A stretch of 64,000 nucleotides of DNA from Aureimonas sp. SA4125 (GCF_019973775.1 NZ_AP025032.1:1488001-1552000), one strand, 5' to 3'; counted from the stretch's first letter, positions 49,332 through 57,794 are shown. Made by a program: numbers and translations. Notes: generated by a model not told the origin, from the sequence alone.

Positions 49332-50233
49332 TGAGTGCCTTCCGAACTTGTACGCGAGCACGTGATATACGACCCGATGCGGGTCGCCACGTCGCGCCAT
49401 AAGGGCAGGCTCGGCCGTGCCCCCCGCGAAAGAAGACGGGCGGCGTCATCTGCGACCTCGTGCAGCATGCGATTTCGTAGACCCAGATCGACAGTCGCCC
49501 AAAGCGCGACCTGGATGTCCGGCGCCGGTCCGTCGATTGCCGTCTGGGCGGCTCCGCCCACAAGGACGTGCTCGGAGGCGATCTGGCCGTGCATTTGGCA
49601 TATGAGCGGTTTCGGAATGTCGCTCAAGCATGGCCGCCAGCCCTCGCTCCAGGGATCGCCGAGCTTCAGCATCACGGCTGGATCAGGCCGTTCGAGATAG
49701 GTCAGCACCCTCGCGCCTATCCCTGAGGCAATTTCGCGAGCTCCTCGCCGAGTCTCGATGCGGATCATGTTGTTGATCAACTGGACTCGATGCATCAGTA
49801 GCACGCCCACCCCGCATCTCTCCACGTGAAGATCGTCCAAATAGGCGGTCTTGAGGCAGGAGAGTGCGTCATCGAGGTGCCCTTCCCGATAACACAGGTA
49901 GGCCCGAGTGGCATCGGCGAAGGCCGCGCCGAGGCGGCGTGCCGGCTCCGCGTCAATGCGTTCTATGCAACGCGAGGCGCAATCCAGATCGGCGGTGGCC
50001 CGCGTCAGTTCGCCACCCCTTGCTCGCAGCAAGGCCGAACGGCTCAGGGATCGTGCTACTGACAGTGCCTCGATAGTCGGACCGGGTAGCAGCCGATAAA
50101 GCTCGGCCGAGAGCATCTCGTCAAACCAGTCGCGCTGCGAGACGCGAACTCGCGCCGTGCTTCCGATCTCGCAGGCGCGCGCAAGACTGATGACTTGGGC
50201 TTCGTTGAGCGCACCCCTAAGCAGCGACGACAA
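49328..50233 (-). CDS. Helical protein of unknown function in RiPP operon
   Basis: A 301-residue protein I do not recognise. It has no signal peptide or membrane segment. The first 130 residues show a regular helix-loop pattern (SRSALLRARGGELTRATADL, AFADATRAYLCYREGHLDDA) like TPR repeats. The later part has IRIETRRGAREIASGIGARV and a HGQIASEHVLVGGAA segment, with several cysteines and an Arg-rich end. It overlaps the JmjC gene stop by 17 bases and the acetyltransferase start by four. A helical scaffold or peptide-binding partner is possible, without proof. Confidence 0.75.
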   Translation of the reverse strand: MSSLLRGALNEAQVISLARACEIGSTARVRVSQRDWFDEMLSAELYRLLPGPTIEALSVARSLSRSALLRARGGELTRATADLDCASRCIERIDAEPARRLGAAFADATRAYLCYREGHLDDALSCLKTAYLDDLHVERCGVGVLLMHRVQLINNMIRIETRRGAREIASGIGARVLTYLERPDPAVMLKLGDPWSEGWRPCLSDIPKPLICQMHGQIASEHVLVGGAAQTAIDGPAPDIQVALWATVDLGLRNRMLHEVADDAARLLSRGARPSLPLWRDVATRIGSYITCSRTSSEGTQ

Positions 50234-51404
50234 GGCACCCCTCGTCCACCAGCTTCACGGCCAACGCCAGCCGTTGCTCGTCGGTCTGCGCCGGGATGTC
50301 TCGCACCCTGACCTTGCCAATGCGGCTGAGGAACTCGAACGGCTCAACCAAGTGCTTTCCGAGACGCAGGCGAACCCCGTTGATGAGTGCCTCGCAGTTC
50401 TCGCCATCCATGCGGAATTCTGTGCGAGCGCCATCAGGAAGCGAGACAATCGTGTCGAGTCCGAGTTCCTGCTGCTTGGCAATGGACGTGAGCGTGCCAT
50501 CCGTGCGGGGCCTCCGGCGCGCGGCGTGAACCTCCTCCAGCTGGTCGAGGGCCTTCCGCATTCGCGCTGGCGTGAGGCGGGATTCGAGATCCTGAAAGCG
50601 GGACTCGCATGCGGCGCGGTCGAAGCCGGCTCCGCCAACCCGAATGGGCAAAGCGTCACGAAAAGCCGTTTCCGTCATGAAAAGCTGGCTGCAGATGTTC
50701 GCCATCACGTCGGCCCAGGTGTTCACCTTGATACCGAGCGCGATGTGGACCGAGTACTCTGTGGCCATTGGATTGTGAGCCAGCCCTCGGGGAATGTAAG
50801 CGATGTCGCCCGCTTCGAGAAAGATCTCACCCGTAGCCGCACCGATCGGATGACGAGCCCGGTCAAACTCAAAGGTCCGAAGCGGCAGCTCGAGCGCGTT
50901 CTCATGCAGAATCCAGCGCTTGCTGCCGGCGATCTGAATGACCAGGATGTCGTGCGCGTCCCAGTGCGGATAGGAGCTCTGGGTGTTGGCGGGCGTGAGA
51001 TATAGGTTGGTCTGCGCGTCCGAGAGAAACGTCTCCTCCATGTCTTCGCAGAGATTTCGAAGCTTGGGGAGCCAAAGATGCATCGAACGCAGGATGATCG
51101 TGTTACCCGCCCGATGAAAGCGGAGCACGTCGGCAGTCCTGACATGAACGCCGTCACTGTACTCCATTGTCGATATGCCGACCGCGTTCTTCCCCAGGTT
51201 CACGTGGGCAACCGGCAGTGACACGGTGCTCAGCAGCCGATCGATGTCTTCGACAGACAATAGGTCGGCGTAAAAATCGGGCTCATTTCGCTTCACCAGC
51301 AGCATCTTCCGCTGCCAATACTCGTTGATGAACGCCTCGGCAGTGATGGGTCTGATCAGATTGTCGAGAACCTTCAGGCTGCCTGACGGCGGAAAGGTTG
51401 TCAT
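50217..51404 (-). CDS. JmjC/cupin-4 domain oxygenase in RiPP operon
   Basis: A 395-residue protein of the JmjC-like ribosomal oxygenase (ROXA/cupin-4) type, normally Fe(II) and 2-oxoglutarate dependent hydroxylases. The metal ligands are H147-W-D149 (YPHWDAHD) and H210 (RGLAHNP). A 2-oxoglutarate Lys candidate is K162 in GSKRWILHE. The jelly-roll strand with GDIAYIPRG is complete. The C-terminal half resembles the winged-helix part of ribosomal oxygenases. Its start overlaps the stop of the HExxH gene (ATGA), so it belongs to the peptide operon. It could hydroxylate the precursor peptide; a ribosomal protein target cannot be excluded. Confidence 0.88.
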   Translation of the reverse strand: MTTFPPSGSLKVLDNLIRPITAEAFINEYWQRKMLLVKRNEPDFYADLLSVEDIDRLLSTVSLPVAHVNLGKNAVGISTMEYSDGVHVRTADVLRFHRAGNTIILRSMHLWLPKLRNLCEDMEETFLSDAQTNLYLTPANTQSSYPHWDAHDILVIQIAGSKRWILHENALELPLRTFEFDRARHPIGAATGEIFLEAGDIAYIPRGLAHNPMATEYSVHIALGIKVNTWADVMANICSQLFMTETAFRDALPIRVGGAGFDRAACESRFQDLESRLTPARMRKALDQLEEVHAARRRPRTDGTLTSIAKQQELGLDTIVSLPDGARTEFRMDGENCEALINGVRLRLGKHLVEPFEFLSRIGKVRVRDIPAQTDEQRLALAVKLVDEGCLVVAA

Positions 51405-52477
51405 GGTCCAGTGGCCCTTCCCTTGAGATCTGTGATGAACAGCAGGGCGGCCGGCGCCACTGCTTGGCAGGTTGACGTTTCAAGCCGCTTGAAGCCCGCA
51501 CGAATCTGGTCAACGCGCCGGCCCGCATGGCCCGGCAGAATGCCAGCGGTCAGCGCCGCCTCCCAGAACCGCTGAATTGCGAACCAAACAATGCAGGCGT
51601 GCAGAAAAGCGTGCTGGTGAAGGAGTGCCCCTGTCCAGGGGGAGCGAACATCCCCCCGAATCTCGCCCTCGATGGGAAGGAAGATGGGCGCCTCGATCTC
51701 GGCGCAGCTCGCGAGGGCATGCACCGTCTCGTGGACCAAGCCCTCCGCTATCTCGGCCGGACTCGTTTCCGATGAGCCCGCGTTCACCAAGACGCATCGG
51801 CCAATGGCCGCAGCCGAGCTGGCACTGCGGAAAGCCGGCGGCGACCTCCCGTCCTGCCGAAGGACGAGATTGGCTGTGAATCTTCGGACAGCCGACCAGG
51901 CCGGCGGCGAAATCGCCTCGATCAGGGTCGCAGCCTCGTCGAGCTTGCAAATCGTCGCATCACCGACGTCGGCACTCACCGCGCAGCCCGCATCCAGTCC
52001 GGCGGCTGGGTGCTGCAGGAGGAGCGGGCTTGCGAGGTCGACCGGTATCCCTGCGGCCAGCGACGGCCCGCGCAATCGTCCGTCCGCGCCCATGCGCAGC
52101 CGAACAGGAGACGCGACCGGCCCGTACAGACCCAACCACGCATCTCCGAGGGCGGTCCAGCTCTCAACGTGTTCGTCCGGGCAGAGGTCAAAAACGATCT
52201 CTGCTTTCACGGTTGCGGCGAGTTGCCCGGCATCGTTGAGCCGCACCGCCTGGCATACGGCCGGCGCCTGGAATATCCGGTCGGCCGCATTCGGTGATAT
52301 TTGCGGTAGAAGATTGAGGTGGGGCGAGAGGCCCGCGCGGATGGCGGGCCGGGACAAGGCAGACGCCAGCGCGCCAGCGACGAGATTGATACGGAGGGCG
52401 TCGAGCTTATCCAGATGCGCCGCGTCCGCTCCCTCTCGCCACTCTATGACTGTCGCCAGGCTAGAGAGCGCGCTCAT
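51401..52477 (-). CDS. HExxH-motif peptide-modifying protein (aKG-HExxH type)
   Basis: A 358-residue protein. The motif H249-E-T-V-H253 in EGLVHETVHALASC, with acidic residues downstream (IEAPIFLPIEGEIRGDVRSP), and a histidine cluster at 287-293 (HQHAFLH) match the HEXXH family of peptide beta-hydroxylases often fused to radical SAM enzymes in actinobacterial FxsB-type RiPP clusters. Here it is a separate gene. The N-terminal 180 residues are Ala-rich and helical, the part fused or linked in relatives. It overlaps the radical SAM gene by 17 bases and the JmjC gene by four. The function as a 2-oxoglutarate-dependent enzyme is inferred from family. Confidence 0.85.
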   Translation of the reverse strand: MSALSSLATVIEWREGADAAHLDKLDALRINLVAGALASALSRPAIRAGLSPHLNLLPQISPNAADRIFQAPAVCQAVRLNDAGQLAATVKAEIVFDLCPDEHVESWTALGDAWLGLYGPVASPVRLRMGADGRLRGPSLAAGIPVDLASPLLLQHPAAGLDAGCAVSADVGDATICKLDEAATLIEAISPPAWSAVRRFTANLVLRQDGRSPPAFRSASSAAAIGRCVLVNAGSSETSPAEIAEGLVHETVHALASCAEIEAPIFLPIEGEIRGDVRSPWTGALLHQHAFLHACIVWFAIQRFWEAALTAGILPGHAGRRVDQIRAGFKRLETSTCQAVAPAALLFITDLKGRATGP

Positions 52478-53822
52478 GGCCCCTCGCCGTCATTTGGCTT
52501 GCTGCATAGGCCAGCAATAGGCGATCCGAGATGTTGCGCTTCGCGGAGGGGCAGGGAGCCTTGCCGCTCTCCCACTGCTTCGGACAGGCCCCGCCGCAAA
52601 CCGGAAGCATCGGGCAGTTCGCGCAACCAAACTGCTTATCCTCGACCTTGTGCAGGAAATTGGCGAGCATGTCGGCAGGCTGCGAAGTTCGCTCCTGGCT
52701 CAACGTGCCTCGCGCGTAGACGTTGGGAGACCCGTACGCCGGGACCAGCGAGACCTCGGTGCAATTGAAGGTCTGACCGAAGGGGTCGATCAGCTCCGCG
52801 TGCGGGTTGACAGCCATGCAGACTATGGGCTTCGCCGCCGGGATGAGCGCCGCCGCGAGGCCCTTGCGTAGCATGAGCGCCATCCACTCGATCTCGAGTT
52901 CGGCGTACTCGTCCACCGCAATCGCTGTCTGCGACGCGTCATTGCCCCAGTCATGGATCGGAGCGAAGTATAGCCGGAGCCGATCGCGCGAGGGTAGCGC
53001 GGCGACGCGGTCAATCAACTCCGGAATAGCGTGACAATTGTATCTGTCGACGTTACAGCGAATGGACACATCGACAGGTAAGTCCAGCGCCAGCAAACCC
53101 TCAAGGTTCTGGTAGATCCGCTCGAATGTCTTGCCTTGCTTTGACGTGACGCGTCGCCGGTCGTGCTCGTGCGCCGGACCATCGAGGGTGAGTTCAATCT
53201 CCGTCACGCCGAGGTCCAGCACCAGCTCACGAGCGATCGCTGGAACCAGGCCGAAGCCGTTTGTCACGATATGCGCGTCGTATGCGCAGCCGTGCTGCCG
53301 CGCGATATCTTGAAGAGACCTCGATAGCTTACGGATAATGTCAATGGCGGCAAGCGGTTCGCCTCCGAACCAACCCACCCTCAGCAGTTCATAACGGCAC
53401 GCGTCATCCCGGATCGAGCCCAGACGCTTCGCGACACGGTCCACCAACAGCGTCTGATCACGCGGACGCAACCGAACATGAGCGTGATCCTGCCCGCAAT
53501 AGGCGCAGCCGAAATTGCAAAAACCCGTCGGCTGGATACACTCGTAAAGGGTGCGTGTGCCGGCGATGGCCGCGCGACTCGTCCGTATCACCGTAGAGAG
53601 TTCATCGACCGTCTCGTCGACTAGAATGAGGTGCGAACGAAGCAGGCTCAAAAAGTCGGCCGGGATCGCACCGAAATCACTTTCCACCAGCTTGTCCCAC
53701 AGCCCACCGGCGATCAGCAGGGTCTGAAGAGAGCGAGTAGAGAAGATGAGCCGTCGCGCGGTTTCTTCACCGGTTTGAACGAATGGCTCACTAATCGCAA
53801 GGTAACGAGATAGTCGGAGCAT
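52461..53822 (-). CDS. Radical SAM/SPASM peptide maturase
   Basis: A 453-residue enzyme. The SAM cluster motif is C102-x3-C106-x2-C109 (TGFCNFGCAYCGQD). Glycine motif WFGGEPL lies at about 151-157. The C-terminal SPASM-type region has C335, C354, C400, C403, C409, C413 and C424 (FGCANCPMLPVCGGACP), enough for one or two auxiliary [4Fe-4S] clusters. The first 90 residues are a helical domain that could bind the leader peptide. It is 35 bases after the precursor gene, with GAGG before its ATG. Members of this type form carbon-carbon or thioether links on peptides. Confidence 0.92.
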   Translation of the reverse strand: MLRLSRYLAISEPFVQTGEETARRLIFSTRSLQTLLIAGGLWDKLVESDFGAIPADFLSLLRSHLILVDETVDELSTVIRTSRAAIAGTRTLYECIQPTGFCNFGCAYCGQDHAHVRLRPRDQTLLVDRVAKRLGSIRDDACRYELLRVGWFGGEPLAAIDIIRKLSRSLQDIARQHGCAYDAHIVTNGFGLVPAIARELVLDLGVTEIELTLDGPAHEHDRRRVTSKQGKTFERIYQNLEGLLALDLPVDVSIRCNVDRYNCHAIPELIDRVAALPSRDRLRLYFAPIHDWGNDASQTAIAVDEYAELEIEWMALMLRKGLAAALIPAAKPIVCMAVNPHAELIDPFGQTFNCTEVSLVPAYGSPNVYARGTLSQERTSQPADMLANFLHKVEDKQFGCANCPMLPVCGGACPKQWESGKAPCPSAKRNISDRLLLAYAASQMTARGHERAL

Positions 53823-53857
53823 CCCGGCACCTCAGCTTGTTATTAAGCCAATTTATA

Positions 53858-54076
53858 TCAGCCCTTTAGCTTTGCCAGCATCTCATGACCCGCGGCAGCT
53901 ATAGATCCCTTACCGCAGCCACTGTTGAAATCGACAAAAGCAGAAGCGATATGGGCTAGGCCCTTAATTTCTGCAAGTTGTTCCGTGTTGGCAGCATCGA
54001 CCCGTTGTACCGCGTTGTCGATCTGAATTTTCGCCGCCTCGAGTACGGATTTAAGGTGTTCACGGTCTGCGGGCAT
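53858..54076 (-). CDS. RiPP precursor peptide (putative)
   Basis: A 72-residue peptide directly upstream of the radical SAM gene. Residues 1-44 form a charged helix typical of a leader (DREHLKSVLEAAKIQIDNAV, then QRVDAANTEQLAEIKGLAHI). The C-terminal part is quite different: S45-A-F47-V-D49-F50-N-S52-G53-C54-G-K-G-S58, then an Ala/Gly segment and a basic end (EMLAKLKG). F47-V-D49 and F50-N-S52 are two consecutive aromatic-x-x triplets, the kind that radical SAM cyclophane enzymes cross-link. A strong GGAGGG ribosome site lies six bases before the ATG. No double-glycine cleavage motif in the usual place and no other precursor-like ORF is seen. Assignment is by position, size and composition. 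Confidence 0.8.
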   Translation of the reverse strand: MPADREHLKSVLEAAKIQIDNAVQRVDAANTEQLAEIKGLAHIASAFVDFNSGCGKGSIAAAGHEMLAKLKG

Positions 54077-54374
54077 AGATCCCTCCCTCGTTGCTCACAT
54101 ATACCGAATTGGAATACAGCATAATTAATATCACTCTGCAACCAAAATATGCTCCTAATTCCACTCGGCCGCTGCTATCTTTTACATAAGATATCACTTA
54201 AAAAAATTTTCTAATGAATGAAAAAACTAAAATAACAAAAAGAACTAATCTCTTAAGTAAAAATAGTGTGCGATAATTGCTCACATGCCAGTGAATTGAA
54301 CGCGAAGCAACTGATGACGTTGCGTCACTTTGAAATTCAATCGTCCGCAAAATTCGACAGATAGGGTCGGCCAT
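54077..54374. other. AT-rich region upstream of the RiPP operon
   Basis: About 298 bases with visibly high A+T content, especially 54180-54250, in an otherwise GC-rich window. It contains the operon promoter candidate and no gene I can support. It stops exactly at the IS66 element. Confidence 0.7.
54113..54141 (-). promoter_or_regulatory. Promoter candidate of the RiPP operon
   Basis: Read on the minus strand: -35 TTGCAG (54141-54136), a 17-base spacer, and -10 TGTATT (54118-54113). The predicted start of transcription leaves about 30 bases before the precursor's ATG. The -10 box matches the consensus at four of six positions. Confidence 0.5.
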
Positions 54375-55748
54375 GTAATTACCCACCCCCGCATTCCGTA
54401 GAATGTCAGGCGCCTACCGTCTCGAGAATTGTGTTGAAGACGTTGCCCCCTTGGCGCAGCCGGGCGGTATCGACGACGGTTCGGATGTCAGCTTCGCCTT
54501 CGGCGGCCCACATGGATCGATAGCCGTTGGTGACCTTGCGCTGGATCACGGCCGGTCGCAGGGCGCGCTCGCAGCCGTTGTTGGTGGCCTCGACCATCCC
54601 GGTCCAGAGAGTGAAGGTCAGGAGCTGGTCGCGCGCTCGCCTGAACTTGTGCTGGACCACTCGAGCGAAAGGGCAGGAGGTCGGTGCGGCGAGGATCTCG
54701 GAAAGACTTCGCTCCAGTGCACGGCGCTTGGCGACGATGGTCGATGCGGCGAAGGTCGTGATGCCGCTGGCCAAAGCGAAAGCCTTGGACAGCCAGATCC
54801 GCAGCCGCGACGGCAGCAGATCCTCGCCCGCCTGTTCGGCGTAGGCGACGTCGCGGGCCAGATGAGCCAGACAGGTCTGATGGGCGTCGGCATGTCCCTG
54901 CTGGGCAGAGTAGCGATCGGAACACCAGACCTTTGGCCGGTGCCCGTCCATCAGGGTCCTGACCACGATGGCACCACGGGTCGGAGCGGCACGATGGACG
55001 ACTGCGTCATCGCAGCGAAACACCCATTGGAAGGCGTTGCTGCCTTCGATGCGAACGCCGGTCTCGTCCGAGGCCACCACCTTGGAGCGGCGCAGGGCGG
55101 CAATGGCGAGATCGCGGTCGGCGACGAAGGTGCCCTGCGCCCGGCGCAGCATGTTCATCAGCCCGCCCTGGCTGATCTGCAAGCCGAAGAGATCGGCCAG
55201 AGCTTTCTGAAGCCGTTCATAGGACAGGGCCTGGAAGGTCTTAAGATAGGTCGCCACCGCATGCAGCCGCGGCCCGAACGGCGTCCCCCTTGCCGCATCG
55301 GGCAATCCCGCTGAGACAAGCGTGCCGCAGGAAGGACAACAAACCGAAAGCCGGCGATGACGCGTCACGAACGGCTTGATCTCCGGCAGATCGACCGTCT
55401 CGTACGTGCCGCCGATCTCCGCGGGAAGGCTATCGGCCAGGGCTGCCTGGCAGCAGGAGCATTGCTCGGGACGGTGATCGACGAGCCGATCGAAATCCTC
55501 ACCCATCGCTCGGCTGTGGCCTTCGTGACCGGGCTTGGCGCCGCCAGGTCTTGCCTGCTCACGGCGCTCCTTGCGGTCACTAGACGGAGGCTTCGAGGAT
55601 GTGCGTGACGTCTTCTCCGGACGCTGAATCTTCAGCACCAGATCGATCAACTCTTCCTTCGTCAGACGCTGCAAATCACCGCGATCCATCCGTCCATGGA
55701 TTCAGGGAATTCGGCCCGTGACAAGGGGGTGGGTAATTACTCGGCCAT
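54367..55748. mobile_element. Complete IS66-family insertion sequence with target duplication
   Basis: The element spans 54375-55740. Its ends are perfect 16-bp inverted repeats, GTAATTACCCACCCCC (54375-54390) and its complement (55725-55740), beginning with the GTAA typical of IS66. The flanks are an exact 8-bp duplication, TCGGCCAT, at 54367-54374 and 55741-55748. It carries one transposase gene and no tnpA/tnpB accessory genes, like the ISBst12 subgroup. The intact duplication and ends suggest a recent insertion. Confidence 0.95.
54406..55689 (-). CDS. IS66 family transposase
   Basis: A 427-residue transposase. The N-terminal coiled-coil is short (MDRGDLQRLTKEELIDLVLK). A zinc-finger-type pair follows (CSCCQAALADSL and VCCPSCGTLVS, about 77-130). 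The catalytic part has SDETGVRIEGSNAFQWVF with the first Asp, CSDRYSAQQGH and a late Glu in GMVEATNNGCERALRPAVIQRKVTNG. No frameshift or stop is seen. It fills almost the whole element on the strand opposite to the IS256 transposase. Confidence 0.95.
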   Translation of the reverse strand: MDRGDLQRLTKEELIDLVLKIQRPEKTSRTSSKPPSSDRKERREQARPGGAKPGHEGHSRAMGEDFDRLVDHRPEQCSCCQAALADSLPAEIGGTYETVDLPEIKPFVTRHRRLSVCCPSCGTLVSAGLPDAARGTPFGPRLHAVATYLKTFQALSYERLQKALADLFGLQISQGGLMNMLRRAQGTFVADRDLAIAALRRSKVVASDETGVRIEGSNAFQWVFRCDDAVVHRAAPTRGAIVVRTLMDGHRPKVWCSDRYSAQQGHADAHQTCLAHLARDVAYAEQAGEDLLPSRLRIWLSKAFALASGITTFAASTIVAKRRALERSLSEILAAPTSCPFARVVQHKFRRARDQLLTFTLWTGMVEATNNGCERALRPAVIQRKVTNGYRSMWAAEGEADIRTVVDTARLRQGGNVFNTILETVGA

Positions 55749-56134
55749 AGCTCTGATCATGCGGCATTGCGGCATTCAATTTTCTTGTGCTCTCTGAGGT
55801 CGTCCGTGTTGACGTATCAATTGGCAAACATTCGGCTCTCGTTGGTTTCGGCGGCAAGCGCCTTGACGAGACGCAGGCGGCTTTCGGAGCTGACAAAGAT
55901 GAGCACGAGGGGTTGCGCGGCATCATCGCCATGCCCGGCGCCGCAGATGTTTCGGAGACTGGAGGCTGGGTGTTCATCCGGTGCACCGCTTGGCCGGGAC
56001 GTTTTTCGGGCACCCCAGAATCCTTTCCGGAGTAACTGGCCGAAAAGCAGCTTTCTGGGCCTCTGCCCATTCGCTAGGTGTTTGATCCCAAGCTTTGTTG
56101 GTGCGGTCTTTTCCATCGAATGGAAGGAAGCACT
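55749..56134. other. Unassigned stretch between IS66 and the IS481 remnant
   Basis: About 386 bases. It holds an 82-codon open frame (55787-56035) with no ribosome site or recognisable family, so I do not call it a gene. It may be debris of an earlier element or of the IS481 element's left end. Confidence 0.4.
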
Positions 56135-56231
56135 ATGGGCCAGGTTCACCATGGGAGCGCCACGACGACTGCGGCAGTCCGTCGAGCGATACAGCATAGT
56201 CAAGAGAGCCTGAGGGCGCTGGCCAGCCACT

Positions 56232-57622
56232 ACGGCATCGGTAGTGTCCGCGCTCGTGGTGGAAATTCCGACATTGAAAGGTGTGGCTGAGGCGGTCACC
56301 GGATAGGGCGGCTAAGGTGGAGTTGCGAGACTTCAACCTGACCGGAGAACCCGATGACCGAGGACAGACTACCGCTTGCCGAGCTTTTTGCGAAAGCCGG
56401 GGACGGCGATTTCCTGAGAACGATAGCCGAGAGCGTGATGCAGCTCCTTATGGAGGTCGACGTTGAAGGCATGATCGGCGCCGGGCGCCACGAACGGACG
56501 CAGGAACGGGCGACTTATCGCAATGGCTACCGCGACCGCTCGCTCGACACGCGGCTCGGCTCGTTGCAGCTTCGGATACCCAAGCTTCGGCAGGGCAGCT
56601 ACTTCCCGCCGTTCCTGGAGCCGAGAAAGCTCTCGGAGAAGGCCTTGGTTGCCGTCATTCAGGAAGCTTGGATCAGCGGCGTTTCCACCCGGCGGGTCGA
56701 CGATCTGGTACAGGCCATGGGGCTGTCGGGGATCGGCAAGAGCACCGTATCGAAGCTGTGCAAAGACATCGACGAACGCGTCGGCGGCTTCCTCGACCGT
56801 CCTCTCACTGGCGACTGGCCCTACCTCTGGCTGGATGCGACCTACCTGAAGCAGCGCGAGGGTGGACGCATCGTTTCGGTCGCCGCCATAATCGCCGTGG
56901 CCGTGAACACGGACGGCAAGCGCGAGATCGTCGGCCTTCACATCGGCCCCTCGGAAGCGGAGACGTTTTGGTCGAGCTTCCTCAAGAGCCTCGTGCGCCG
57001 CGGCCTGTCCGGCGTGAAGCTCGTGATCTCGGATGCTCACGAAGGGCTGAAAGCCGCCATTCGCCGGGTGTTCAGCGCCTCCTGGCAGCGCTGCCGGGTG
57101 CATTGGATGCGCAACGCCCTGTCGTATGTCCCGAAGGCGCAGCAGAGCATGGCGGCGGCCGCGCTGCGCCAAGCCTTCGCCCAGCCCGATCGTGCTAGCG
57201 CCAGCCAGGCGCTGCGCCACGTCGCCGACCAGCTTCGGGGAAAGTGTCCAAAGCTCGGGGCCTTCATCGACAACAGCGAGACCGACGTGCTGGCGCACAT
57301 GGATTTTCCCAGTCAGCACCGGACCCGGATCCATTCGACGAATTCCCTGGAGCGCCTGAACAAGGAGGTGAAGCGGCGTGCCGACGTCGTCGGAATCTTC
57401 CCGAACGAGGGATCCATCATCCGGCTCATCGGCGCCGTCCTTCTCGAGGCCAACGACGAATGGCAGATCCAGAACCGCTACATGCAGACCGAACCCATGG
57501 CCGACCTCATGGCCATGGGCAACACTGCAAAACCCGAACAGATTTCCACCGAAGTCGCCTGAAACGGAGCCGCTTCAGCTACACTCAATTTCCACCACGT
57601 TGACGGACACGACCACGGCATC
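56232..57622. mobile_element. IS256-family insertion sequence inside the IS481 remnant
   Basis: The element spans 56240-57614. Its ends are imperfect inverted repeats: GGTAGTGTCCGC at the left and GGTCGTGTCCGT as read inward from the right, with a common CGTGGTGGAAATT further in. An 8-bp target duplication ACGGCATC lies at 56232-56239 and 57615-57622. Insertion was into the codons for the Gly-Ile of an IS481 transposase, giving a nested pair. Confidence 0.9.
56354..57562 (+). CDS. IS256 family transposase
   Basis: A 402-residue mutator-type transposase without frameshift. It has the N-terminal MQLLMEVDVEGMIGAGRHER and YRNGYRDRSLDTRLGSLQL blocks. The catalytic core has WPYLWLDATYLKQR with the first Asp, VISDAHEGLKAAI with the second, the C-x2-H CRVHWMRN element and a Glu in STNSLERLNKEVKRR. 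It is on the plus strand, opposite to the IS66 transposase and the RiPP genes. Confidence 0.95.
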   Translation: MTEDRLPLAELFAKAGDGDFLRTIAESVMQLLMEVDVEGMIGAGRHERTQERATYRNGYRDRSLDTRLGSLQLRIPKLRQGSYFPPFLEPRKLSEKALVAVIQEAWISGVSTRRVDDLVQAMGLSGIGKSTVSKLCKDIDERVGGFLDRPLTGDWPYLWLDATYLKQREGGRIVSVAAIIAVAVNTDGKREIVGLHIGPSEAETFWSSFLKSLVRRGLSGVKLVISDAHEGLKAAIRRVFSASWQRCRVHWMRNALSYVPKAQQSMAAAALRQAFAQPDRASASQALRHVADQLRGKCPKLGAFIDNSETDVLAHMDFPSQHRTRIHSTNSLERLNKEVKRRADVVGIFPNEGSIIRLIGAVLLEANDEWQIQNRYMQTEPMADLMAMGNTAKPEQISTEVA

Positions 57623-57794
57623 AACCAGAAGACTGTCGCGAAGTAGAAGAAGCGGACGTCGACAGCCGACCGCAAGACAGGCCCGGCCGAGCCGAGATCC
57701 ACGGGCTGTCGATCGAAGAGGAGGCCGTCATTGTTGCCTTCCGGCGTCATACGCTGCTGCCGCTCGATGATTGCCTCTACGCGCTCCAGCCGAC

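Noticed and set aside
55787..56035. 82-codon open frame
   Set aside because: No ribosome site, no family, and it lies in mobile-element debris.
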